Shown in pieces: positions 54,197 through 63,301 of a stretch of 64,000 nucleotides of DNA (position 1 is its first letter; every line of letters begins with the position of its first letter). The stretch is from assembly GCA_046304235.1 (NCBI GenBank), contig JBKCEW010000149.1:1-64000 (forward strand). The letters are read 5' to 3'. Under the pieces are notes generated by a model that was given only the letters and a program-made list of their open reading frames with translations, had not been told where the DNA came from and ran no database searches. The stretch comes from CANHVK01 sp046304235. Its GTDB lineage: Bacteria > Bacteroidota > Bacteroidia > Flavobacteriales_D > Crocinitomicaceae. The translations under genes were made by a program, and so were the position numbers.

Positions 54197-54280
54197 TAAA
54201 GTGAATAGGCAAGAGGCATTAGGCAAAAGAATGTCATTTGTTTTTAGTCACTAGTTTTATTAAACACTAATCATTCATAA

Positions 54281-55528
54281 TTAAGTATTATTTTTTACCA
54301 GTTCTATCACCGTAATCTCTGGTAATATCCCCACTCTTCCAGGGAAGCCTAAAAATCCGAATCCACGATTTACATAGATGTGTTGACCTGCTTTTTCGTA
54401 AAGTCCAGCCCATTGTTTGTAGATGTATTTTACTGGACTCCATTTAATTCCAGGGATTTCGATCCCAAATTGCATTCCGTGTGTATGTCCTGCCATCGTA
54501 AGGTGAATGTGTTTTTGGTGTGGTACCGTTTTTTCTTCCCAATGTGATGGGTCGTGAGAAAGTAAGATTTTAAATTCGTCGACGCCAATATTTTCAATCG
54601 CTTTATCTAAATCACCGTGTTTTACAAAACCACGTTTTCCCCAGTTTTCAACCCCTAATAAGGCAATTTTTTGCCCATCTTTTTCGATATGTACGCTTTC
54701 GTTTAATAATAATTTAAATCCGATTTGTTCGTGTACGTTTTTTAATGCTTGGAAATTACGTTGTTTTGCTTCTTCTGATGGCCATTGAACGTAATCACCA
54801 TAATCATGATTACCTAATATAGAATACTTCCCTAGAGGAGCTGTTAGTTCTGAAAAATGTCCAATCCAGTTATCCATTTCAGTCGCTAAGTTGTTTACCA
54901 AATCCCCAGTGAACACAATCATGTCGCTATTTTGCGCATTCGCTAAATCAATACCTCGCTGTACAGCGATAGGATCATCAAAACTACCAGAGTGGATATC
55001 AGAAAGTTGTGTTATTTTAAAGCCATCAAAAGCATCAGGTAGATCTTTGAATGCAATTTTTATTTTGTGTACACGATAGTCGTATTTACCTTTTATCACT
55101 CCATAGATTGTGCCAACAAAAGGAATAGCCGCTGCACCTAAAGCAAGTTGACTTACAAATTTTCTACGCGACCAATAATTTACATTATCAGCATCAACTG
55201 CATTTCTCAATTTTTGGATTCCTAAATAGCCTCCGTGTAATAAACGAACAATATCTTCGATTAATAAAAAAGGGGAAGCGACAATTTTTGGTGCAAGGGA
55301 GAGAATTGCAAGCGCCATTAAATAACTTCCTCCTTTGGGAGGACCGCTTGCGAATTTCCCTGTTGCGCCTAAGTAGATTAATATCAACATAATTAATCCA
55401 TCAAAAGCCCAATAAGCAATGTAAATGTATTGTGATTTAGATCCTGTATAGGCCGTTTTTACAGCTTGAAAAACATATAAATCAACTAATAACCAAATGG
55501 TAATAAATATGAAAAATCGATAAATCAT
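54281..55528 (-). CDS. membrane metallophosphoesterase
   Basis: A 415-residue protein: about three membrane helices in the first 105 residues, then a twin-arginine-like SRRKFVSQLALGAAAIPFVG segment (about 125-145), then a calcineurin-like phosphoesterase domain. Metal-binding motifs appear in order: SDIHSGSF, TGDLVNN, LGNHDYGD, LSHDPSHW and AGHTHGMQ. The topology suggests that the catalytic domain is periplasmic. The natural substrate is not known; related enzymes act on phosphodiesters including UDP-sugars of the envelope. Confidence 0.9.
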   Translation of the reverse strand: MIYRFFIFITIWLLVDLYVFQAVKTAYTGSKSQYIYIAYWAFDGLIMLILIYLGATGKFASGPPKGGSYLMALAILSLAPKIVASPFLLIEDIVRLLHGGYLGIQKLRNAVDADNVNYWSRRKFVSQLALGAAAIPFVGTIYGVIKGKYDYRVHKIKIAFKDLPDAFDGFKITQLSDIHSGSFDDPIAVQRGIDLANAQNSDMIVFTGDLVNNLATEMDNWIGHFSELTAPLGKYSILGNHDYGDYVQWPSEEAKQRNFQALKNVHEQIGFKLLLNESVHIEKDGQKIALLGVENWGKRGFVKHGDLDKAIENIGVDEFKILLSHDPSHWEEKTVPHQKHIHLTMAGHTHGMQFGIEIPGIKWSPVKYIYKQWAGLYEKAGQHIYVNRGFGFLGFPGRVGILPEITVIELVKNNT

Positions 55529-55648
55529 GGTTTAAATCTAAAAGTATAGTCCAAATTACTAAAACGTTTGAAATTCTGTTTTGTTTTGGATGTAAATTGA
55601 TGAGAGAAATAAATTAAGTATTTGATATAAAAAAAATTAAATACCGAA

Positions 55649-55987
55649 TTATTTTGTTCTTATAATGTTAATTTCATTAGACAATATTGGAATGTTTTTT
55701 TGAATTATCCCCCAAATCATTTCTGGCTCTACAGAATCATATGCATGAGAAATAATATTTCGTAGACCAATGATATTTTTTGAAGAAGAAATTTCAATGG
55801 ATGAGTCAATTTCCAATATCTTACGAATGGCTTCCCCTATTATTTCCAAATCTCTTTCTATTGCACGCTGTAGGATTATATCAGATTTGAAGATTTCAAA
55901 ATTATTCTCTGATTTAATTTTGATTGATTCAATTTCATTTATCACACTTTCAATATCAAGTAGATATTTCAATACTTTATGCTGCAT
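55649..55987 (-). CDS. hepT: HepT-like HEPN-domain toxin (putative RNase)
   Basis: A 112-residue all-helical protein from ATG 55987. It carries the HEPN catalytic motif R-x4-H-x-Y, here Arg76, His81 and Tyr83 in GLRNIISHAYDS. In the family HepT is an RNase toxin whose tyrosine is AMPylated by the partner MntA, silencing it. Here the gene follows mntA and overlaps it by 11 bp, so the antitoxin is translated first. A longer form starting at TTG 56011 is open but less likely. Confidence 0.88.
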   Translation of the reverse strand: MQHKVLKYLLDIESVINEIESIKIKSENNFEIFKSDIILQRAIERDLEIIGEAIRKILEIDSSIEISSSKNIIGLRNIISHAYDSVEPEMIWGIIQKNIPILSNEINIIRTK

Positions 55988-56285
55988 ATAAAACAATTTT
56001 AGACCGCTCAATATCTTCGATAAGAATTTTATTTTTTAAAGATTTGATAGATATTAAGTCAACTTTTTTACCTACAATAGTTTCTAAATTTTCTAATAAA
56101 TTAAAGTAATTATCAGCATAATCAAGTACGTCTATATCATCTGAAAACTGAACTAAAAAATCGACATCGCTACCTAAATGCATCGTACCTTTTGCCGCAG
56201 AACCAAATAAAGCAATTGAAGTTACATGATGCAATTTGCAAAGAGATATTATTTCCGAGATTCTATTTTCAATTAACTCAAGCAT
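55977..56285 (-). CDS. mntA: MntA-like minimal nucleotidyltransferase antitoxin
   Basis: A 102-residue protein with the nucleotidyltransferase motif GS-x10-D-x-D: Gly28-Ser29 and Asp40-Val41-Asp42 (ALFGSAAKGTMHLGSDVDFL). In the MntA/HepT family it transfers AMP groups from ATP to the toxin's tyrosine and so neutralises it. All catalytic residues are present, so the pair appears functional. It has its own promoter box 7 nt upstream and lies downstream of the ileS terminator. Confidence 0.88.
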   Translation of the reverse strand: MLELIENRISEIISLCKLHHVTSIALFGSAAKGTMHLGSDVDFLVQFSDDIDVLDYADNYFNLLENLETIVGKKVDLISIKSLKNKILIEDIERSKIVLYAA

Positions 56286-56292
56286 AATAACT

Positions 56293-56300
56293 CAAAGATA
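56293..56300 (-). promoter_or_regulatory. Bacteroidota -7 promoter element TATCTTTG for the mntA-hepT operon
   Basis: Exact TAnnTTTG on the minus strand, 7 nt before the mntA ATG, giving a near-leaderless mRNA. I see no palindromic operator around it. Confidence 0.55.
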
Positions 56301-56372
56301 ATTGTTTTTTGATGATTATTAAGTTTTACTTTATTTGAACTATTGTAAAAAATGCAACAGTTCATTACTAAA

Positions 56373-56411
56373 ACAAAAAAGCCGACTTGAAAATCTTCAA
56401 ATCGGCTTTAA
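56373..56411 (-). terminator. intrinsic terminator after ileS
   Basis: Stem 56380-56393 pairs with 56398-56411 with one mismatch (core AAGCCGA/TCGGCTT). Read on the minus strand it is followed by a T-rich tail (complement of 56371-56379), so it ends ileS transcription before the toxin-antitoxin pair. Confidence 0.88.
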
Positions 56412-56427
56412 AATATTTTAATTAAGA

Positions 56428-59400
56428 TTAACTCCTCACCAATCCGATTTTAGCGTCACCTTCTTCCACTAAGTCAACGGAAAGTGCGTCATCTCCTAAT
56501 GGACCGAAAGTAATTTCTGTCGCTAACACTTCGTTGCAAACATATCCTTCGTTTTGAGCGATTGCTGATTGTATTTCAGCGGCGCATTCCACCGTTAAAC
56601 GGATTTTATCAGTAACTTCTAATCCTGAATCTTTGCGTAGATTTTGTACACGATTTACTAACTCACGTGCAATACCCTCTGCTTTTAATTCTTCGGTAAT
56701 AGTAATGTCTAATGCAACTGTAATATTTCCTTCAGTACTTACCAACCATCCTGGGATATCTTGTGCTAGAATCTCGAAATCATTCAAATCCAACGCGATT
56801 GCTGTTCCTTCGATTTCGCCGTTCCATCCACCATTTTTCTCTACTGCAGCGATATCATCGCTCGTGAAACCACTTACCATAGTAGCAATGGCTTTCATTT
56901 GTTTTCCGTATTTCGGTCCGATTGTTTTGAAATTCGGTTTGATGCTTTTTACTAATACCCCACTTCCTTCTTCTAATAAACGTAATTCTTTCACGTTCAC
57001 CTCCGATAAGATTAGGTCTTTTACGTGTAGAATGTTTTCAGAGAACGTTTGGTTCAACGTAGGAACCATAATTGTTTGTAATGGTTGTCTAACGCGGATT
57101 TTCTCTTTTTTACGAATACCTAACACCAACGAAGAAACGCGTTGCGCAATTTCCATTTGTGCTTCTAACGCTTCGTCGATAATCGCTGTATCTAATTTCG
57201 GGAAATCAGCTAAATGCACTGAAATTACATTGTGACGTTTTGTAATGTTATTTAAGTCTGTAAACAATTGATCCAAGAAGAATGGTGCAATTGGAGCTCC
57301 AAGAATAGCCACAGTTTCCAAACAAGTATAAAGTGTTTGATAAGCAGACAATTTATCTTGCGAATCTTCACTTTTCCAGAAACGTCTTCTACATAAACGT
57401 ACATACCAGTTTGATAATTGGTCTGTTACGAAATCTTGAATCAAACGACCTGCTTTGGTTGGCTCATATTGCTCAAACGAATCATCCACATTTTTGATTA
57501 GTGAATGCAATTGAGAAAGAATCCAACGGTCGATTTCTGGTCTGTCTTTCAATGCAATATCTTGTTCACTGTAGTTGAATCCATCGATATTCGCATATAA
57601 AGCGAAGAAAGAATAGGTATTGTATAACGTTCCGAAGAATTTACGTTGAACTTCAGTGATACCGTCTAAATCGAATTTTAAGTTATCCCAAGGTTGTGCA
57701 TTGGTAATCATATACCAACGAGTTGCATCAGGACCGTATTTTTCCAATGTTGTAAATGGATCGATGGCATTTCCTAAACGTTTCGACATTTTTTGTCCGT
57801 TTTTGTCTAATACCAATCCGTTAGAAATCACATTTTTGTATGCTACTTTATCAAACACCATCGTTGCAATTGCGTGAAGTGTGTAGAACCAACCACGTGT
57901 TTGATCCACACCTTCAGCGATGAAGTCTGCAGGGTAGTTTGTTAAGTTGTCGATGTAATCTTTGTTTTCAAAAGGGTAGTGCCACTGTGCATACGGCATA
58001 GATCCTGAATCAAACCAAACGTCGATTAAGTCTGCCTCACGATACATTGGTTTACCTGATTCAGAAACCAATACAATTTGATCTACATAGTGTTTGTGTA
58101 GGTCAATTTTTGCATAGTTTTCGTCAGACATATCACCAATAGTATAGGCTTCTAATGGATTTTTATCCATCAATCCTGCTGCTACCGATTTATCACACGC
58201 ATTTTTCAATTCTTCTACGGAAGAAATAATGATACGCTCATCACCCTCTTTCGTAGACCAAATAGGAATTGGAATACCCCAGTAACGAGAACGAGATAAG
58301 TTCCAATCATTTAAATTTTCTAACCATTTACCGAAACGACCTGAACCTGTTGATTCTGGTTTCCAGTTAATCGTGTTGTTTAATTCCATCATTCTTTCTC
58401 TCGCAGCAGTCGCTTTGATGAACCAAGAGTCTAACGGATAGTATAGTACAGGCTTGTCTGTTCTCCAACAATGCGGATAACTGTGTTCGTATTTAGCAAC
58501 AGCAAACGCTTTGTTTTCTTCTTTTAGCAAGATAGCTATTTGAACGTCTGCGGATCTTTCTGGTGCTTCTCCGTCGTTGTAGTATTCGTTTTTCACATAC
58601 ATTCCACCAAAAGGTCCAACTTCAGGTCTGAATTTTCCTTGTAAATCAACCAACGGAACTAAATTTCCTTTTCCGTCGTTCACCAACATTCCTGGTACAC
58701 CTGCATCTGCAGCAACACGTGCATCGTCGGCACCAAAAGTAGGGGCAATATGTACGATACCGGTACCGTCAGAGGTTGTTACGAAATCACCACTGATTAC
58801 TCTGAATGCTTCTTCTGGATTTTCAGCAGGAAGTACAAAAGGTAATAATTGTTCGTATTTAATTCCAACTAAATCTATTCCCAAACATTCTCCAGAAACG
58901 AAGAAAGGAATGGTTTTATCTCCTTGATTGTAAGATGCTAATTCCGATTCAGTTTCAACGGCTTTAAATCCTTTCCCAAATTGATATCCCACCAAGTTTT
59001 TCGCAAGAATTACATTGATTGGTTGGAAAGTATATTGGTTAAATGATTTTACCAATACATATTCAATTTTTGGCCCAACACATAACGCTGTGTTTGAAGG
59101 TAGTGTCCAAGGGGTTGTCGTCCAGGCTAAAAAATGGATATCCTCTCCTTCTGATATTCCTCTGAAGGGGGAAGAAGATGCATCCACCATTTTAAACTGT
59201 GCTACTACAGTTGTATCTTTTACATCACGGTAACAACCTGGTTGGTTGATTTCATGGGAAGATAATCCTGTACCTGCTTTAGGTGAATACGGTTGAATGG
59301 TATATCCTTTATAGATTAAATCTTTGTTGTATAATTGAGCAAGCAACCACCATACAGATTCCATATATTTTGAATCGTAGGTGATATATGGGTTTTCCAT

Positions 59401-59835
59401 ATCAACCCAATATCCCATTTTTTGCGTTAAGTCATTCCAAATGTGGGTATAACGCATTACTGTTTCCTTACAGTATTTGTTATATTCCTCTATCGAAATT
59501 TTGCTTCCGATATCTTCTTTGGTAATGCCTAATTCCTTTTCAACGCTCAATTCGATGGGAAGACCGTGGGTATCCCATCCCGCTTTACGTTTTACTTGAT
59601 ACCCTTTTAGGGTTTTGTAACGACAAAAAATATCTTTGATAGAACGAGCCATTACGTGGTGAATACCAGGAAGCCCATTCGCTGATGGTGGTCCTTCGAA
59701 GAAAACAAATGGTCTGTTTTCGTCACGTGTTGACATAGATTTTTCGAAAATGGAATCTTTCTCCCATTTTTCTAGTACATTTTTTGCAACATCAGGAAGG
59801 TTTAATCCCTTGTATTCGTTGTATTTTGTGCTCAT
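56428..59835 (-). CDS. ileS: isoleucyl-tRNA synthetase
   Basis: Charges tRNA-Ile, a class I synthetase with editing. From ATG 59835 it has 1,135 residues, the long type. The HIGH-type motif appears as PSANGLPGIHH (about 51-61), a variant common in this phylum, and the KMSKS motif as KMSKR near residue 684; the CP1 editing domain lies between. A 41-codon upstream extension is open but contains the promoter box, so the shorter start is preferred. No T-box leader is expected or seen. Confidence 0.96.
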   Translation of the reverse strand: MSTKYNEYKGLNLPDVAKNVLEKWEKDSIFEKSMSTRDENRPFVFFEGPPSANGLPGIHHVMARSIKDIFCRYKTLKGYQVKRKAGWDTHGLPIELSVEKELGITKEDIGSKISIEEYNKYCKETVMRYTHIWNDLTQKMGYWVDMENPYITYDSKYMESVWWLLAQLYNKDLIYKGYTIQPYSPKAGTGLSSHEINQPGCYRDVKDTTVVAQFKMVDASSSPFRGISEGEDIHFLAWTTTPWTLPSNTALCVGPKIEYVLVKSFNQYTFQPINVILAKNLVGYQFGKGFKAVETESELASYNQGDKTIPFFVSGECLGIDLVGIKYEQLLPFVLPAENPEEAFRVISGDFVTTSDGTGIVHIAPTFGADDARVAADAGVPGMLVNDGKGNLVPLVDLQGKFRPEVGPFGGMYVKNEYYNDGEAPERSADVQIAILLKEENKAFAVAKYEHSYPHCWRTDKPVLYYPLDSWFIKATAARERMMELNNTINWKPESTGSGRFGKWLENLNDWNLSRSRYWGIPIPIWSTKEGDERIIISSVEELKNACDKSVAAGLMDKNPLEAYTIGDMSDENYAKIDLHKHYVDQIVLVSESGKPMYREADLIDVWFDSGSMPYAQWHYPFENKDYIDNLTNYPADFIAEGVDQTRGWFYTLHAIATMVFDKVAYKNVISNGLVLDKNGQKMSKRLGNAIDPFTTLEKYGPDATRWYMITNAQPWDNLKFDLDGITEVQRKFFGTLYNTYSFFALYANIDGFNYSEQDIALKDRPEIDRWILSQLHSLIKNVDDSFEQYEPTKAGRLIQDFVTDQLSNWYVRLCRRRFWKSEDSQDKLSAYQTLYTCLETVAILGAPIAPFFLDQLFTDLNNITKRHNVISVHLADFPKLDTAIIDEALEAQMEIAQRVSSLVLGIRKKEKIRVRQPLQTIMVPTLNQTFSENILHVKDLILSEVNVKELRLLEEGSGVLVKSIKPNFKTIGPKYGKQMKAIATMVSGFTSDDIAAVEKNGGWNGEIEGTAIALDLNDFEILAQDIPGWLVSTEGNITVALDITITEELKAEGIARELVNRVQNLRKDSGLEVTDKIRLTVECAAEIQSAIAQNEGYVCNEVLATEITFGPLGDDALSVDLVEEGDAKIGLVRS

Positions 59836-59859
59836 GCAAACAAAGTTTTTATCAGAGTG

Positions 59860-59867
59860 CAAAGATA
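59860..59867 (-). promoter_or_regulatory. Bacteroidota -7 promoter element TATCTTTG for ileS
   Basis: Exact TAnnTTTG on the minus strand, 24 nt before the ATG at 59835. Confidence 0.6.
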
Positions 59868-59985
59868 TAAATATGATGTTAAAATGTGGAATTATTATAC
59901 ATTTCATTTTTGAATAAACAAAGTGACTCAAATATTCGTTTAATTTGTAACAATTCAATATTTGATAACAAAAAAAGAAATTAAT

Positions 59986-60831
59986 ATGAATAAAAAAGTA
60001 TATGTTTTTATATTCATCCTTTCAGGAGTGTTGGGTTTGGCTATGACAACGCTTACTAGAAGAGGAGAATTTGGTTTTTATCATAAAACAAAATTGTACC
60101 CAGAAGGTATAGGAATTGCAGGAAATACGGGTGCCCCTGGAGAAAGCACATGTGCTAGTTGTCATGGTGCCTCATTAATTGTGGGTGGTTCAGAAAGCAC
60201 CCTAACGTTCAAGGATTCTGTTAATTCGTTAATTACAAGTTATAAGCCGAATCATACTTATGATCTAACGTTTGGTCTTTCAGTTTTGTCAGGGAAAGGA
60301 TTTCAGGTAGTAGCTTTAGATGCAAACAATAAGCAAGCAGGAACGTTAACTGCAGGAACGACGACAATGGTTACAGCTCAAGGAGGGAAACAATATTTAA
60401 ATCACTCTGATAATATTAATTCGTCTTGGACTTTTAAGTGGAAGGCACCTAGTGCTAATGTTGGTGATATTACTTTTTATGTCGCGGCAGGTAACAGACG
60501 AACTATTTATAAATCAAGTTATAAATTAGCAGCATTCGTTGAATCACAAACAACAGATATAAAAATCAATGAAAACAATTTTCAATTCACCGCTTTTTAT
60601 GTGAATGCTTCTCAAAATTTATATTTGAAATATGATGCTAATCTTAAAGGGGATGCGTTTGTTAATGTCTTAGATTTGAATGGTAGATCAGTTGCTTACA
60701 GAAAAGTAGGGCCGGTTAACGGGACTTCAGCAAAGGAAATTGAATTACCTATGGCAGTTCAACCTGGAACATACGTAGTTAATATGTTCGTTAATAACTA
60801 TATGTCAAGCAAAAGGATAATCGTATTCTAG
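59986..60831 (+). CDS. choice-of-anchor-V protein with CxxCH motif and T9SS sorting domain
   Basis: A 281-residue exported protein from ATG 59986. It has a signal peptide (1-~24); a choice-of-anchor-V domain (about 45-185) containing GAPGESTCASCHGAS, in which Cys56, Cys59 and His60 form a CxxCH motif able to bind covalent haem; and a C-terminal type A type IX secretion sorting domain (about 210-281) with VLDLNGRSV and QPGTYVVNMF. It is thus likely carried to the cell surface or medium. The near-consensus AATATTTG 21 nt upstream may be its promoter. Confidence 0.85.
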   Translation: MNKKVYVFIFILSGVLGLAMTTLTRRGEFGFYHKTKLYPEGIGIAGNTGAPGESTCASCHGASLIVGGSESTLTFKDSVNSLITSYKPNHTYDLTFGLSVLSGKGFQVVALDANNKQAGTLTAGTTTMVTAQGGKQYLNHSDNINSSWTFKWKAPSANVGDITFYVAAGNRRTIYKSSYKLAAFVESQTTDIKINENNFQFTAFYVNASQNLYLKYDANLKGDAFVNVLDLNGRSVAYRKVGPVNGTSAKEIELPMAVQPGTYVVNMFVNNYMSSKRIIVF

Positions 60832-60851
60832 CAAAAATAAGTAGTAAAAAT

Positions 60852-62309
60852 TCAATTAAGAGTTGTTCTGTTCGGAGCAACTCTTTTTTTGTTTTCGAGT
60901 TGATTTTCTAACACAATAAAAATTGCTAACATGCTGAATATCGGAACACAGGCTTTGTCAGTGTCGAGGTAGTTATTTAAAATGCCGTGTACGAAATAGG
61001 TAACCAAAGACAAAACCATTGCTAAAATCAATATTTTGGTTTCTCGATCTTCAGAAGGCCATTTGTTATATAGTGTAATTGATTTATAGAAAATAGTGGC
61101 TATCAAAATGAGGGTAACAATTAATCCTGGTAACCCCATTTCTGCCATAGGACCTAAATATTCACTATGTGCATTTCCACCATCACCAAAATTCGTTGAA
61201 ATAATCGTAAGATTTTCAGGTTCTTGAAAACGAGCATATTCGAATGCATAGGTGCCCGGACCGAAACCAAAAATCGGTCGTTCTTCAAACATCGCTAAGG
61301 CACACGACCATCTGTTAATACGTTCTAAATTAGAAGCGTCTGTCGTAACATTTGCTGCACTTTCGATGCGTTTTCCAAAATCTTCAGTTGTGTGTTCTTC
61401 TTTGTTTTTGGCTAGTAAAAATTGAATTTGGGTCCACGAGAATAAAATAACCGTGGTTAGCGTGATAGCAGTTACTGCAATGTATTTAAACTTGATTTTA
61501 AACGCAATCAAAAACCATACTCCTATTGCAGCAACGATACTCAACCAAGCCGCTCTAGTGTAGGAAAAATACAAACCGATGAGGTTGATGATTATCATAC
61601 CTATCAAGGCTACCTGAATGAGCAGTCCGTGTTTTTTTGAAAAATACAATCCAACCAATAAAGGAAAAATCAGTGCAACAATTGCTCCATAGATGGTATG
61701 GTCTTTGAAAAATGGCCACATCACCCAATGGGATTCTTTTTCGCCGAATTGATAGGTAGCATGTAAAGTAACGGTATACAGAATAACCAAAATCATCCCG
61801 ATACAAAAAAGCCACAGGAAAAGCTTGATGTATTTAAATTCTCTGAATAACAATGTTCCAAACCCAATGATGGGAACGATGAACCACAATTTGGCAACAA
61901 AAAATTTGATGGAAACTACTGGGTGACTACTTGTAATACTGGAAATTAACATCCAGGTGAGGTAAATTAAAATAGCCCAAGTAATTTCATTGCGAAAGAC
62001 AAATTTGGGTAAAATAGATGACCGAATTTGGTAGAGTAAAAACAAGACCATCAATCCGAAAAATAAAGGTTCTGTGGGTAAAAACAACCCAAAACCGTTG
62101 ACATATTCTTCAATATTGACACTTAAAGGAGTGGCAAAAAAGAGAAAAAGAAAGATGAATTTGGTTTGAAAGATGGCCAAATAAATCGTTAGCGCACCAG
62201 CTGGAACTAAAAAGATCAGCCAATTATCTAACAACAATGAAACAACTGAAAGTATAATAAATACTCCCGTTGCTAGAATGGCGCTTAGATGTTCTTTGAA
62301 AGTGTGCAC
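60852..62309 (-). CDS. O-antigen ligase/polymerase (Wzy/WaaL)-like membrane protein
   Basis: A 485-residue inner-membrane protein with about 10-12 hydrophobic helices. The family segment is RINRWSCALAMFEERPIFGFGPGTYAFEYARFQEPENLT near residues 325-365, with a shorter periplasmic loop than its counterpart at 46697. It shares one base with the chain-length determinant gene upstream (ATG over the TGA/TAG region), so they form a glycan-assembly pair. Its last 11 codons overlap the terminator of the convergent gene at 59986. Confidence 0.86.
   Translation of the reverse strand: MHTFKEHLSAILATGVFIILSVVSLLLDNWLIFLVPAGALTIYLAIFQTKFIFLFLFFATPLSVNIEEYVNGFGLFLPTEPLFFGLMVLFLLYQIRSSILPKFVFRNEITWAILIYLTWMLISSITSSHPVVSIKFFVAKLWFIVPIIGFGTLLFREFKYIKLFLWLFCIGMILVILYTVTLHATYQFGEKESHWVMWPFFKDHTIYGAIVALIFPLLVGLYFSKKHGLLIQVALIGMIIINLIGLYFSYTRAAWLSIVAAIGVWFLIAFKIKFKYIAVTAITLTTVILFSWTQIQFLLAKNKEEHTTEDFGKRIESAANVTTDASNLERINRWSCALAMFEERPIFGFGPGTYAFEYARFQEPENLTIISTNFGDGGNAHSEYLGPMAEMGLPGLIVTLILIATIFYKSITLYNKWPSEDRETKILILAMVLSLVTYFVHGILNNYLDTDKACVPIFSMLAIFIVLENQLENKKRVAPNRTTLN
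60859..60894 (+). terminator. intrinsic terminator of the T9SS cargo gene, inside the convergent CDS
   Basis: AGAGTTGTTC (60859-60868) pairs with GAGCAACTCT (60875-60884) around TGTTCG, with one G-T wobble, followed by T7G T4. The whole structure lies within the 3' coding end of the ligase-like gene. Confidence 0.85.
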
Positions 62310-63301
62310 TATGCTTCCTCTCTACGTAATTCTTTCACTTTCTGTTGAATTAGCAATGCTAGAATAGAAAACATTAAGGTTGCTAATGTTGAAACGATGA
62401 TAATAATCGACTTTTTAGGTTTTTCTTTTTTGTCGGCTACAACGGCTTTTTCGACTACGAATTTGTGATTGAAATTGGTATTCGCATCTGATTCTGCTTG
62501 TTCGTAAGCAGCTTCAAATTCTGCTATTTTCACCATTTTTTCATCACGAAGTATCGATAAACCGTCAAATTCAGCCCCATATTTTAAGTTTACTTCGATT
62601 TGTTTTTTGAAGAATTTTTTATCCTCTTTTCCTTTTGCTTCGTTATAGGCTTGGAATAAATTTGCTCTCCCTTCTGAAGTAACTACACCCAATGAACTTA
62701 AGCTATCTAATTTAGTCATGATGATGTGTAAGTCCTGCATGATTAAGTCCTTCTTACGTTTGTTGATTTCGTAGGCAGGCAAAGTACGTTCTTTCACCAT
62801 TTCGTTTTTTACGGTGTCGATGAGGTCAACAATTTTATTGGCAATGCTTGCAGCAAGTTTAGGGTCTTTGTCTAATACATCGATTTGGATAGAACCATAA
62901 CGGGTACGAGTAAAAGATATATGGTCCGAATAAGCTATCCCTAGTCGGTAGTTTTTAGTTGGGTCTGAGGGTTTAATTTCATAATGATTCATCAAATCAA
63001 ATTGATGTACAATTTTATCTCTGATTTTAGAAGATTGTAAAATTTGAACCAATTGTTCTGCTTGTTCTTCTTCTCCAAAATCCATCGAAGAAGCCTTTGC
63101 ATTTCGTTGTTCAGAGAAAGAAACGGTACTTGTTGCAGCAGGGAAAACTACTGCAGTAGATAAATACAACGGAGTAATAAAAAAAGAAATAATCAAAGAC
63201 GCTACTGCACCAATACTTGTAAGAATACCAATAAGTTTACGACGTTGCCAAATGAATTGTATGATATTTTGATTTAATGCTTTGTCTAGCGTTTCTTCCA
63301 T
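62309..63301 (-). CDS. Wzz-like polysaccharide chain-length determinant
   Basis: A 330-residue inner-membrane protein: membrane helix near 24-45, a long periplasmic helical domain (about 50-295), and a second membrane helix (about 298-318). It regulates polymer length together with a Wzy polymerase. The C-terminal cytoplasmic tyrosine-kinase domain found in some relatives is absent: only about 12 residues follow the second helix. It is transcribed directly before the ligase/polymerase-like gene, which it probably controls. Confidence 0.88.
   Translation of the reverse strand: MEETLDKALNQNIIQFIWQRRKLIGILTSIGAVASLIISFFITPLYLSTAVVFPAATSTVSFSEQRNAKASSMDFGEEEQAEQLVQILQSSKIRDKIVHQFDLMNHYEIKPSDPTKNYRLGIAYSDHISFTRTRYGSIQIDVLDKDPKLAASIANKIVDLIDTVKNEMVKERTLPAYEINKRKKDLIMQDLHIIMTKLDSLSSLGVVTSEGRANLFQAYNEAKGKEDKKFFKKQIEVNLKYGAEFDGLSILRDEKMVKIAEFEAAYEQAESDANTNFNHKFVVEKAVVADKKEKPKKSIIIIVSTLATLMFSILALLIQQKVKELRREEA

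Noticed and set aside
54197..54280. Possible small RNA or terminator in the gap between the BlaI-like and phosphoesterase genes
   Set aside because: The gap holds short TAGTCA-like and ATTCATAATTAAG-like motifs, loosely similar to 19981-20015, but no stable hairpin or reading frame.
56001..56011. Longer hepT starting at TTG 56011
   Set aside because: The ATG at 55987 fits the family N terminus better, and the longer form would deepen the overlap with mntA without added domain.
59836..59958. 41-codon N-terminal extension of ileS
   Set aside because: It contains the promoter box at 59860-59867 and does not resemble the start of other isoleucyl-tRNA synthetases.
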